From Candidatus Njordarchaeum guaymasense (GTDB taxonomy: Archaea > Asgardarchaeota > Njordarchaeia > Njordarchaeales > Njordarchaeaceae): 20,884 nucleotides of DNA. The stretch's first letter is position 1, and each line of letters begins with the position of its first letter. Below, one piece after another: positions 15,004 through 20,884 of this stretch. The translations under genes and the position numbers were made by a program. The notes beneath the pieces are model-generated. The model saw only the letters and a list, made by a program, of their open reading frames with translations. It did not search any database and was not told the origin of the DNA. The stretch covers positions 1-20,884 of the forward strand of contig JAUQYT010000090.1 of NCBI GenBank assembly GCA_030587605.1, read 5' to 3'.

Positions 15004-15568
15004 GGACTCAGATCACCTTCTCCTGTCTTCATGCAACATAAACAATGGACAAGGTCGGCGTATCGTTAGAAACAGATCTGAAGATCAGAGATGAAAACCG
15101 CAACAACATAATAAGGTTAGCTTGTTCGAATCCAGTGACGAGGTCTCTGAAGTACAACTAAATCCGTGAGTTATTCACATTCCATGTTCTGGAATCAGCC
15201 ATATGATGCCCAGAGTGTGTTGAACTTCTTCCACCATAACCAGCAATTGCATGCCGCCGTTCATGTTCTCAGCCTACGCTCAACTTGACTATTAGAGGAA
15301 TCGAACTATGATTAGAACCACTATGATGCGCGTCAAGGAAAACACGCGAGTCGGCTAGAGAAGCTCTTGGACTTTACGTATGCCTTCTGCAATCCGATTT
15401 GGAAGAATGGTCACGTAGGAATCAAATACCGGATCTTTCACTCTTTTTCACAAGGTTAACAGGTCTTTGCATGACTCCGAGGCTAAGTATATACATCTGA
15501 GCGATGTTTGCTGAAATCGCATGATTTATATACTGATAAATATGATATATATAACAGAGGTGGACGGG
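15004..15568. other. 565-base intergenic region between divergent MFS and AbrB-PhoU genes
   Basis: The right end carries the promoter of the AbrB-PhoU gene (15525-15532) and another AGTATATAC box at 15487-15494. A weak TATA-like CCTTATTATG on the minus strand (15107-15116) may serve the MFS gene. The middle (about 15130-15470) has only tiny ORFs, such as one of 34 codons at 15184-15288, with no SD and no recognisable protein, and no tRNA cloverleaf. Confidence 0.5.
15525..15532 (+). promoter_or_regulatory. TATA box of the AbrB-PhoU gene
   Basis: TTTATATA lies 37 bases before the GTG start. Usual spacing places the transcript start near 15551-15556, directly in front of the SD AGAGGTGG (15556-15563). 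This supports the GTG at 15569 over upstream in-frame ATGs at 15521 and 15542. Confidence 0.55.
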
Positions 15569-16657
15569 GTGGAAACGAGAAGAATAATATCGTTAGGAAG
15601 AGGCTCCTTAGTAGTCTCCTTGCCGAAGTACTGGTTGAGACTCAACGGGCTAAAGAAAGGCGACGAAGTATCCCTCACACTTCAACAAAACCGCTCACTA
15701 GTGATTCTCCCTGGAACAGGAATGAGGGAAAGCAGCAGGGAAGTTGTCATAGAAATCAGACCCAACGAAACTTCTGCTTCTATCATCAGGAGAATAATCG
15801 CCTGCTACCTAAACGGGTACTCTGGCTTAAGGATCATCTCAAATGACATACTTAATGTTGCGCAGCAGAAAGCCATACGTGAAGCCGCCGGAATGCTCTT
15901 CATGAACATAATGGAGGCGACGACAAAAGGCGTTCACATTCAGATTCTAATGGATGACTCAAAGGCACAGGTCAACCCTGGAATTCAAAGAATGCACGCC
16001 ATCTCTGAGGCCATGTTGAGAGATACTATGACTGCCCTCAGGAACTTTGATGCCTCACTGGCTAGGGTCGTATTCTCACTTGACAACGACGTTGATCACT
16101 TGTCCTTTCTAGAAATAAGGTTACTGAGGAGCGCAGCCATAAACCCAGGGCTGGCGAACGAACTTGGTCTCACTCTTATCGACTGCCTCGACTATCAAAC
16201 CCTAGTGAACAGGATTGAACAGACAGCAGATCAAGCAGCAAACATTGTCAGAAACATAATAGTCCTAGAAGGAGAAAGACAGAGAATACCAAAGGAACTC
16301 TTGGAACTAATGGCGGACACTGGAAGCACGGCCGCAGAGATGTATAATAGTGCAATCAAAGCTTTCTTCGCTAAGGATATGCCGACCTCGGAGAAAATAA
16401 TCGAACAAGAAGATGACATCGAGAAGGCTGGAAGGGAAATCGCATCAAAGACTTTCGCCAACACTGAGAACAGCAGCATGGTCGTGTGCTCAACTTGCTC
16501 AATCCGCGACAGCATAAGAAGAATGGCTGAGTTTGCAGCAGATATAGCTGAAATATCAATAAACCGCATGTATGAGCTGAGAACACGGGTCGAAGGACGG
16601 GACAAGATCCTCTTACAAAAAGAAGCTAAGACCGCCAAGGCACCAGAAGAGAGCTAA
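15569..16657 (+). CDS. AbrB/SpoVT-PhoU domain regulator (phosphate uptake regulator-like)
   Basis: The product is 362 residues from GTG 15569, which follows AGAGGTGG by five bases. Residues 1 to about 50 are a SpoVT/AbrB-type swapped-hairpin DNA-binding domain (RRIISLGRGSLVVSLPKYWLR, then LKKGDEVSL). Two PhoU helical repeats follow. Each has an acidic, metal-binding-type segment: LDNDVDHLSF in the first and IIEQEDDIEKAGREI in the second. Archaeal proteins of this architecture are thought to couple phosphate status to transcription. No pst/pit transporter genes are in the window, so the regulated target is unknown. Alternative ATG starts at 15521 or 15542 would lie on or next to the TATA box and are rejected. 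A cysteine pair VCSTCS appears in the second repeat. Confidence 0.88.
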   Translation: METRRIISLGRGSLVVSLPKYWLRLNGLKKGDEVSLTLQQNRSLVILPGTGMRESSREVVIEIRPNETSASIIRRIIACYLNGYSGLRIISNDILNVAQQKAIREAAGMLFMNIMEATTKGVHIQILMDDSKAQVNPGIQRMHAISEAMLRDTMTALRNFDASLARVVFSLDNDVDHLSFLEIRLLRSAAINPGLANELGLTLIDCLDYQTLVNRIEQTADQAANIVRNIIVLEGERQRIPKELLELMADTGSTAAEMYNSAIKAFFAKDMPTSEKIIEQEDDIEKAGREIASKTFANTENSSMVVCSTCSIRDSIRRMAEFAADIAEISINRMYELRTRVEGRDKILLQKEAKTAKAPEES

Positions 16658-16713
16658 AAAAATAAGAAAAGAAGGAAAGAAGACAATCAAAGTCTCCTTG
16701 CTCGGTTGAGACT
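16658..16713 (-). terminator. Hairpin plus T-rich terminator after the MtdB-fusion gene
   Basis: On the minus strand a 6-bp stem (AGTCTC 16713-16708 with GAGACT 16696-16691, loop of 11) begins at the gene's stop codon. It is followed by a pyrimidine tract ending in seven T's (16663-16657). T-rich tracts are the main archaeal termination signal. The facing AbrB-PhoU gene ends at the other side of this tract. Confidence 0.5.
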
Positions 16714-18454
16714 AGTAAATCTTCGATTCTGGATATGTTAAGGTTACTGTGAAGTCCGGAACTGAGGTCTTCTTCTGTAGCAGTTTTCTTGCAGCGTCCA
16801 TAGCGTAGTTGTAGTCGAAGACTCCTTTTCCACTTTCCTTTGCTTGCTTGAGGACCTCGATCTCAACCTTGTGCTTGAGTTTTCCGATTGCAATAGGGCC
16901 TATTCCGTACATGCCACTTGCCAGTTCTCTCATTTCGTCCTCGGGCCTCAACCCGTCAATCCCAAGTGGCGGAATAGCATTTATGTCAGCGAAGATCTTC
17001 ACTGGTTCCAACTCATTCAGCATCTGAACATCTACGAGCTGGGTTCCGGCTTGTGCTGCCGTAAAGACTAGATCCTTGTTTCTTGCGACTTCCAACCTTT
17101 TCTCCCTAGTAGGCGCAAAGAATCCCTCTACATTAACGCAGTATTTCTCATATAGCTTCGAAGCGATTCCCTTTATGTACGCATCTCCGTCAGCGCGACC
17201 TGGGTTGGTGCTAACGATTGTAACCTCGGATCCGAGTCGGCTCAGGAGAACCGCCGCAATCTTTCCGACGGGACCAGTACCGAAGATGACACAGCTCTTC
17301 TTCCTAATGTCTCCAAGACTATGGGATGCTAGAGCGTTTTCAGCTTTTGCCACCATGGCTGCTGCCGTGGTATACGCTCCACTTGGGTCAATGATAACTG
17401 GAGCCTCGAACGGAGGAAACATTGCCTGCAAGGCAACTTCAAGAACTTTCTCCGCCTTGTCCGAGTCTTTCCCACCGATCATGAAACAAGTACGCTTCGC
17501 ACCAGCAGGTCCTCTTGAAAGTAGCGCTTCTTGAACTATTGCCTTTGCATCCTCGGGCGGCATATCGCTGTAAGGTATCACGCTATCAAAGCCTGCATCG
17601 TACCCCATGCAGACATCGAATGGATTAACCTTCTTGCCATCGCACTCTAGAAAAAAAAGCAAGTAGGGGAGATACTCTGTCGCTTTCTTGATGACGGGTT
17701 TCACCTGGATCCTAACTGATTGCAGCACATTCTCTACTCTGCCGTTAGTTACTATTGGCGCTTCTGCCTGTGTTGGGACCGCTTTCTTGGAAACTGAGAG
17801 GACATCAACCTTAACTTTGAGTGATTCCAGTAGTTTCTTGATTCCCTCTACATGCTCAGGGCTACTTATGTGGTAACACATCATTGAACTATTCTTCTTG
17901 CCGTCGAACCTCTTGGCGCTTTCAAGGATTCCCATAACGATCCAGTTTTGTCGAGTTGAGAAATTGATTTCCTTTAGTTCCTCTTCGATCTCAGACTGAA
18001 GGCACTGTCCGTAGGTCACCAAATAGTCTTCCTTTTGCATAAGAGCCTTATCACGCGCACCCTTTTGCTTGGAGAGCGCTGATAACTCATTGAGTATCTT
18101 TGTCCTAAGATCGACTTTGCTGTTTATGTTAGCCAAGAGATATGACTTGGCATTTTCATCGATGTCAACTGGGAAGAAGGAGATATTGTGCTTCTTGAAT
18201 ATTGGAACCAAAGGGTTGCTGTCGTAGAATTCATTTGGCGTGCGGTCGCCCAGTTCCTCAGTCGCGAATGTTGGTTTGTTCCTTCTGATTAGCTCTTCCA
18301 TGAACTTGGAGAAAGCCATCGAAGGTCTAGCAAGCAGCCTCACCGGTGAACTCGGTGTTGAGGCCACAGACAGGAACGGCTCATTAAACTCCTTTTCAAT
18401 CATCATTACACGCAAATCGATATCTTTCAGGGGCTCTATTTCGAGTACTTTCAA
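16712..18454 (-). CDS. MtdB-like NAD(P)-dependent methylene-tetrahydromethanopterin dehydrogenase fused to an unknown N-terminal domain
   Basis: TTG 18454 follows GGAGGTG (18468-18462) by seven bases and gives 580 residues. Residues about 262-560 match MtdB in length and landmarks: NPFDVCMGYDAGFDSVIPY (277-295), the IGGKDSDKA segment, DPSGAYTTAAAMV (356-368), the Rossmann loop FGTGPVGK (391-398), and DINAIPPLGI (490-499). The reaction oxidises methylene-H4MPT to methenyl-H4MPT with NAD(P)+, or runs in reverse in C1 fixation. Residues 1 to about 260 are not part of known MtdB proteins. They are alpha/beta, with FATEELGDRTPNEF near 63-76 and a helix-strand-helix segment around NWIVMGILESAKRF and SSPEHVEGIKKLLESL, loosely like TraB-type proteins, unproven. 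The gene is divergent from nfnAB across an AT-rich region. Confidence 0.85.
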   Translation of the reverse strand: MKVLEIEPLKDIDLRVMMIEKEFNEPFLSVASTPSSPVRLLARPSMAFSKFMEELIRRNKPTFATEELGDRTPNEFYDSNPLVPIFKKHNISFFPVDIDENAKSYLLANINSKVDLRTKILNELSALSKQKGARDKALMQKEDYLVTYGQCLQSEIEEELKEINFSTRQNWIVMGILESAKRFDGKKNSSMMCYHISSPEHVEGIKKLLESLKVKVDVLSVSKKAVPTQAEAPIVTNGRVENVLQSVRIQVKPVIKKATEYLPYLLFFLECDGKKVNPFDVCMGYDAGFDSVIPYSDMPPEDAKAIVQEALLSRGPAGAKRTCFMIGGKDSDKAEKVLEVALQAMFPPFEAPVIIDPSGAYTTAAAMVAKAENALASHSLGDIRKKSCVIFGTGPVGKIAAVLLSRLGSEVTIVSTNPGRADGDAYIKGIASKLYEKYCVNVEGFFAPTREKRLEVARNKDLVFTAAQAGTQLVDVQMLNELEPVKIFADINAIPPLGIDGLRPEDEMRELASGMYGIGPIAIGKLKHKVEIEVLKQAKESGKGVFDYNYAMDAARKLLQKKTSVPDFTVTLTYPESKIY

Positions 18455-18518
18455 ACTTTTACACCTCCATAACCAATTTATATGACTCTGCCCACGAGGT
18501 ATAGTTATGTGCGGAAAG

Positions 18519-18528
18519 AATATATACA
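18519..18528 (-). promoter_or_regulatory. TATA box of the MtdB-fusion gene
   Basis: GTATATATTC on the minus strand gives a predicted transcript start near 18497 and a leader of about 43 bases that includes the SD GGAGGTG. Confidence 0.45.
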
Positions 18529-18539
18529 TTGTCGCTATA

Positions 18540-18569
18540 ATATACTATTGACTATATACAGTATATACT
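18540..18569. repeat. AT-rich inverted repeat/operator candidate between mtdB-like and nfn genes
   Basis: ATATACT (18540-18546) and AGTATAT (18560-18566) are inverted arms 13 bases apart. The right arm is part of a 10-base perfect palindrome AGTATATACT (18560-18569). The site lies between the two divergent TATA boxes, where one regulator could control both genes. Low base complexity means chance is possible. Confidence 0.4.
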
Positions 18570-18583
18570 TCGGGCTGAAGCAA

Positions 18584-18593
18584 AATATATAAG
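18584..18593 (+). promoter_or_regulatory. TATA box of the nfnA gene
   Basis: AATATATAAG on the plus strand predicts transcription starting near 18615, about 60 bases before ATG 18679. Confidence 0.45.
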
Positions 18594-18678
18594 ACATTTG
18601 TTTATGCGAAAGTCACACCGAGACGTATAAGAGGCACTAGAATTAGTCGTGGTTGCTTCCTGAAGTCGAGTGATTTCT

Positions 18679-19533
18679 ATGTATAAAGTTATTTCGAATC
18701 AGGCATTGGCACCGGATATTAAGCGGATTGTAATAAGGGCGCCAGTAGTCGCCAGGAAGATCCAGCCTGGGCAATTCTTGGTTCTGAGGTTGACAGAGAA
18801 TGGAGAGCGGGTTCCATTGACTCAGGCGGATGCCTCCCCTGAAAAAGGAGAAATCACAATTGTGTACCAAGAAGTGGGGAAAAGTACTAAGCTTCTCGGT
18901 ACTCTGAAGCCTGGTGACAGCGTGCTAGATCTTCTCGGGCCGTTGGGCGTTCCGATTGAGTTAAAGAAGTATGGAACTATCGTTTTGCTTGGCGGTGGAG
19001 TTGGAATCCCCCCATTATACCCAAAGGGAAAGGCGCTCAGAAAATATGGCAACTACATTGTCTCTATAATTGGTGCCCGAAACAAGGATCTCCTCGTCAT
19101 GGAGGACGAGATGAAAGGTATATCTGACGAGTTCATCGTTACGACTGACGATGGTTCTAAGGGCAGGAAAGGCTTCGTCACAGACGCTCTTCGAGACATT
19201 CTCAAAAAAGAGAAGGTTGACTGGATAATCACAGTTGGCCCCCTTATAATGATGAAGAACGCAGCAATTGTAGCAAAGGAATTTGGAGTCAAGATCGAAG
19301 TCAGCTTAAACCCCCTTATGCTTGACGCCACAGGCATGTGTGGAGTCTGTCGATGCACGGTTGGGGGCGAAGTGAAGTTTGCGTGCGTTCACGGACCTAT
19401 GTTCGATGGATGGAAAGTCAACTTCGATGAACTTATGCGAAGGTCACGCACATTCATCGATGAAGAAAAAGCTGCAATGGACCTGTTCAACAAGATCACT
19501 GTTCCAGCGATTCCAGTGAAAGGAAAAAGGTGA
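18679..19533 (+). CDS. nfnA: NfnA/SudB-like FAD and [2Fe-2S] subunit of NADH-dependent ferredoxin:NADP oxidoreductase or sulfide dehydrogenase
   Basis: ATG 18679 gives 284 residues, typical length; GTG 18670 would add three. GAGTGA lies five bases before the ATG. A ferredoxin-reductase-like FAD domain has the flavin motif RVPLT (44-48). The nucleotide-binding domain starts at LLGGGVGIPPLYPKGKAL (103-120). A [2Fe-2S] site near the C-terminus has D216, C221, C224 and C236, the one-Asp-three-Cys set known for NfnA; C226 is an additional cysteine. With NfnB it can couple NADH, NADPH and ferredoxin by electron bifurcation, or act as ferredoxin-NADP reductase or sulfide dehydrogenase. Sequence alone does not choose. 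It is seven bases upstream of the next gene and shares a control region with the MtdB fusion. Confidence 0.9.
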   Translation: MYKVISNQALAPDIKRIVIRAPVVARKIQPGQFLVLRLTENGERVPLTQADASPEKGEITIVYQEVGKSTKLLGTLKPGDSVLDLLGPLGVPIELKKYGTIVLLGGGVGIPPLYPKGKALRKYGNYIVSIIGARNKDLLVMEDEMKGISDEFIVTTDDGSKGRKGFVTDALRDILKKEKVDWIITVGPLIMMKNAAIVAKEFGVKIEVSLNPLMLDATGMCGVCRCTVGGEVKFACVHGPMFDGWKVNFDELMRRSRTFIDEEKAAMDLFNKITVPAIPVKGKR

Positions 19534-19540
19534 ACATATC

Positions 19541-20884
19541 ATGGCTCAGAGAACAGAACCTGCAAAAGGGAAGAAACTTAAGAAAAGAGTTTCAATGCCT
19601 GAGCAGGATCCAAAAGAGCGAATCAAAACTTTCAAGGAAGTAGCACTGGGCTACACCGAACAGGATGCCGTTGAGGAAGCGACAAGGTGCTTACAGTGCA
19701 AGGAAAGCCCCTGCTGCGGCGGCTGCCCAGTTTGCATAGATATCCCCCGATTCATCAAAGCGATCAAAGAGCGAAAATTCGATGAAGCTATAGCCGTAGT
19801 CAAAGAGCAGAACAGTCTTCCAGCCATCTGTGGTCGCGTATGCCCGCAAGAGGAACAGTGTGAGAAGACATGCACCTTAGCCAAGGTGAAAGAGCCAATT
19901 GCGGTGGGGCGACTAGAGCGATTCGTGTCCGATTATGAAAGGGAGAAGCTCGGCGTTAAGGTTCCTAAGGTTCCTCCATCTACCGGGAAGAAAGTTGCTG
20001 TGGTAGGGTCCGGTCCCGCTGGACTTACTTGTGCTGGCGACTTAGCCAAGATGGGGCACAAGGTAAAGCTGTTTGAATCACTTCATGTCCCTGGCGGAGT
20101 CCTGGTATATGGAATTCCGGAGTTCAGGTTACCAAAGCAGATAGTTAAAGACGAGGTAGACTATGTCAGGAAACTCGGTGTTGAGATAGAGACAAACGCA
20201 CTCATTGGAAGAACCTACACCATTGATGAACTATTTCATGATGGCTTCGACGCTATCTTCGTCGGAAGCGGAGCAGGTTTACCAGATTTCCTCGGAATAC
20301 CGGGGGAAAACTCTAGTGGAGCCTACTCCTCTAACGAATTTCTTACAAGAGTCAACTTGATGAAGGCGTATCTCTTCCCTGAGTATGATACACCTATCAA
20401 GGTTGGAAAGCGCGTCGCAGTAGTCGGCGGTGGAAACACCGCGATGGACTCAGCTCGTTGCGCGCTAAGACTGAAAGCCGACAAGGTGACCATCGTCTAC
20501 CGACGATCGGAGGCAGAATTACCAGCACGCAAAGAGGAAGTCGAAAGGGCAAAGGAAGAAGGAGTAGAGTTCATGTTACTGACAAACCCCACCAGGATCA
20601 TCGCCGACGAAAAGGGTTACGTGAAGCAACTAGAGTGCATCAAGATGCAGCTAGGTGAACCAGACTCTTCAGGGAGGAGAAGACCTATTCCTATCCCAGG
20701 TTCGGAGTTCACCTTTGATGTTGACACCGTTGTCATTGGAGTTGGCCAAAGCCCTAACCCACTTATCCGACAAACAACTGTGGGTCTGGAGAGCGACAAG
20801 ATAGGGGCACTTATAGTTGATCCCGAGACATTGATGACCACGAGAAGAGGTATCTTCGCTGGCGGAGACATAATCAGCGGAGGA
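19541..20884 (+). CDS. nfnB: NfnB/SudA-like glutamate synthase small-subunit family oxidoreductase (3' end outside window)
   Basis: ATG 19541 follows GGTGA (19529-19533, overlapping the nfnA stop) by seven bases, so translation is likely coupled. The frame is open to the last base: 448 residues are visible of an expected 465-475. The N-terminal [4Fe-4S] domain has CLQC (50-53), C58, C62, and CGRVCPQEEQCEKTC further on. C59 and C65 are additional cysteines. The first FAD-binding Rossmann fold has VVGSGPAGLTCA. A second nucleotide fold contains VVGGGNTAMDSARCA, as in NfnB and GltD, and the last visible segment is the FAD-contacting FAGGDIISGG. In the NfnAB complex this larger subunit holds the bifurcating FAD, two [4Fe-4S] clusters and the NADPH site. 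GltD alone is unlikely because of the neighbouring nfnA. Confidence 0.9.
   Translation, partial: MAQRTEPAKGKKLKKRVSMPEQDPKERIKTFKEVALGYTEQDAVEEATRCLQCKESPCCGGCPVCIDIPRFIKAIKERKFDEAIAVVKEQNSLPAICGRVCPQEEQCEKTCTLAKVKEPIAVGRLERFVSDYEREKLGVKVPKVPPSTGKKVAVVGSGPAGLTCAGDLAKMGHKVKLFESLHVPGGVLVYGIPEFRLPKQIVKDEVDYVRKLGVEIETNALIGRTYTIDELFHDGFDAIFVGSGAGLPDFLGIPGENSSGAYSSNEFLTRVNLMKAYLFPEYDTPIKVGKRVAVVGGGNTAMDSARCALRLKADKVTIVYRRSEAELPARKEEVERAKEEGVEFMLLTNPTRIIADEKGYVKQLECIKMQLGEPDSSGRRRPIPIPGSEFTFDVDTVVIGVGQSPNPLIRQTTVGLESDKIGALIVDPETLMTTRRGIFAGGDIISGG

Noticed and set aside
15118..15140. GTTCGAATCC resembles a tRNA T-loop.
   Set aside because: The T-stem does not pair fully and no anticodon, D-arm or acceptor stem can be built upstream.
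15184..15288. 34-codon ORF in the long gap before the AbrB-PhoU gene.
   Set aside because: No SD, no promoter in place, no recognisable protein; length expected by chance.
1..20884. CRISPR arrays, transposases, integrase genes or att-type direct repeats.
   Set aside because: No regular repeat-spacer pattern, no transposase motif and no flanking repeats were seen on either strand.

Overview
The window looks like the chromosome of an uncultured archaeon. The signs are class II synthetase-derived asparagine synthetase, a paired Roadblock/Ras-like GTPase cluster, an AbrB-PhoU regulator, a tetrahydromethanopterin-type C1 dehydrogenase, T-rich terminators, TATA-like boxes about 25-30 bases before likely transcript starts, and strong Shine-Dalgarno (SD) motifs before many TTG starts. 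The gene set fits a TACK/Bathyarchaeia-like or Asgard-like lineage, but the sequence alone does not fix the phylum. I saw no rRNA, tRNA, CRISPR array, insertion sequence or phage gene.

Layout. 1-225: 3' end of a zinc-type alcohol dehydrogenase. 434-2440 (+): large HEAT/ARM-repeat protein with a winged helix, a zinc ribbon and a C-terminal RING-like zinc module. 2463-3386 (-): archaeal asparagine synthetase related to AsnRS/AspRS, divergent from an Lrp/AsnC regulator (3698-4171, +); a perfect 17-base palindrome lies between them. 4220-5640 (-): Roadblock - small GTPase - Roadblock operon. 5946-6626 (-): membrane-anchored methyltransferase, divergent from a compact histone-deacetylase-family enzyme (6777-7526, +). 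7596-10813 (-): NucS-like protein with a thioredoxin-like N-terminus, a metallo-beta-lactamase-fold hydrolase and a GH4 glycosidase. 10943-12844 (-): a winged-helix/AbiEi-like protein followed by a degenerate nucleotidyltransferase-like protein. 12933-13349 (-): small unknown protein. 13582-15003 (-): MFS transporter. 15569-16657 (+): AbrB-PhoU regulator. 16712-18454 (-): MtdB-like methylene-H4MPT dehydrogenase fused to an unknown N-terminal domain of about 260 residues. 18679-20884 (+): NfnA and NfnB (SudB/SudA-like) flavin/Fe-S transhydrogenase subunits, the second cut by the window end.

How the genes may work together. The MtdB fusion and nfnAB share a short AT-rich divergent control region, which points to joint control of NAD(P)H, ferredoxin and C1-carrier redox. 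The two Roadblock proteins and the GTPase look like an MglA/MglB-type switch. The Lrp gene beside the asparagine synthetase resembles the bacterial asnC/asnA arrangement, although the synthetase is of the unrelated archaeal type. The features most worth following up are the HEAT-wHTH-RING-like protein, the MtdB fusion, the AbiE-like pair and the NucS-like protein lacking the usual catalytic lysine.
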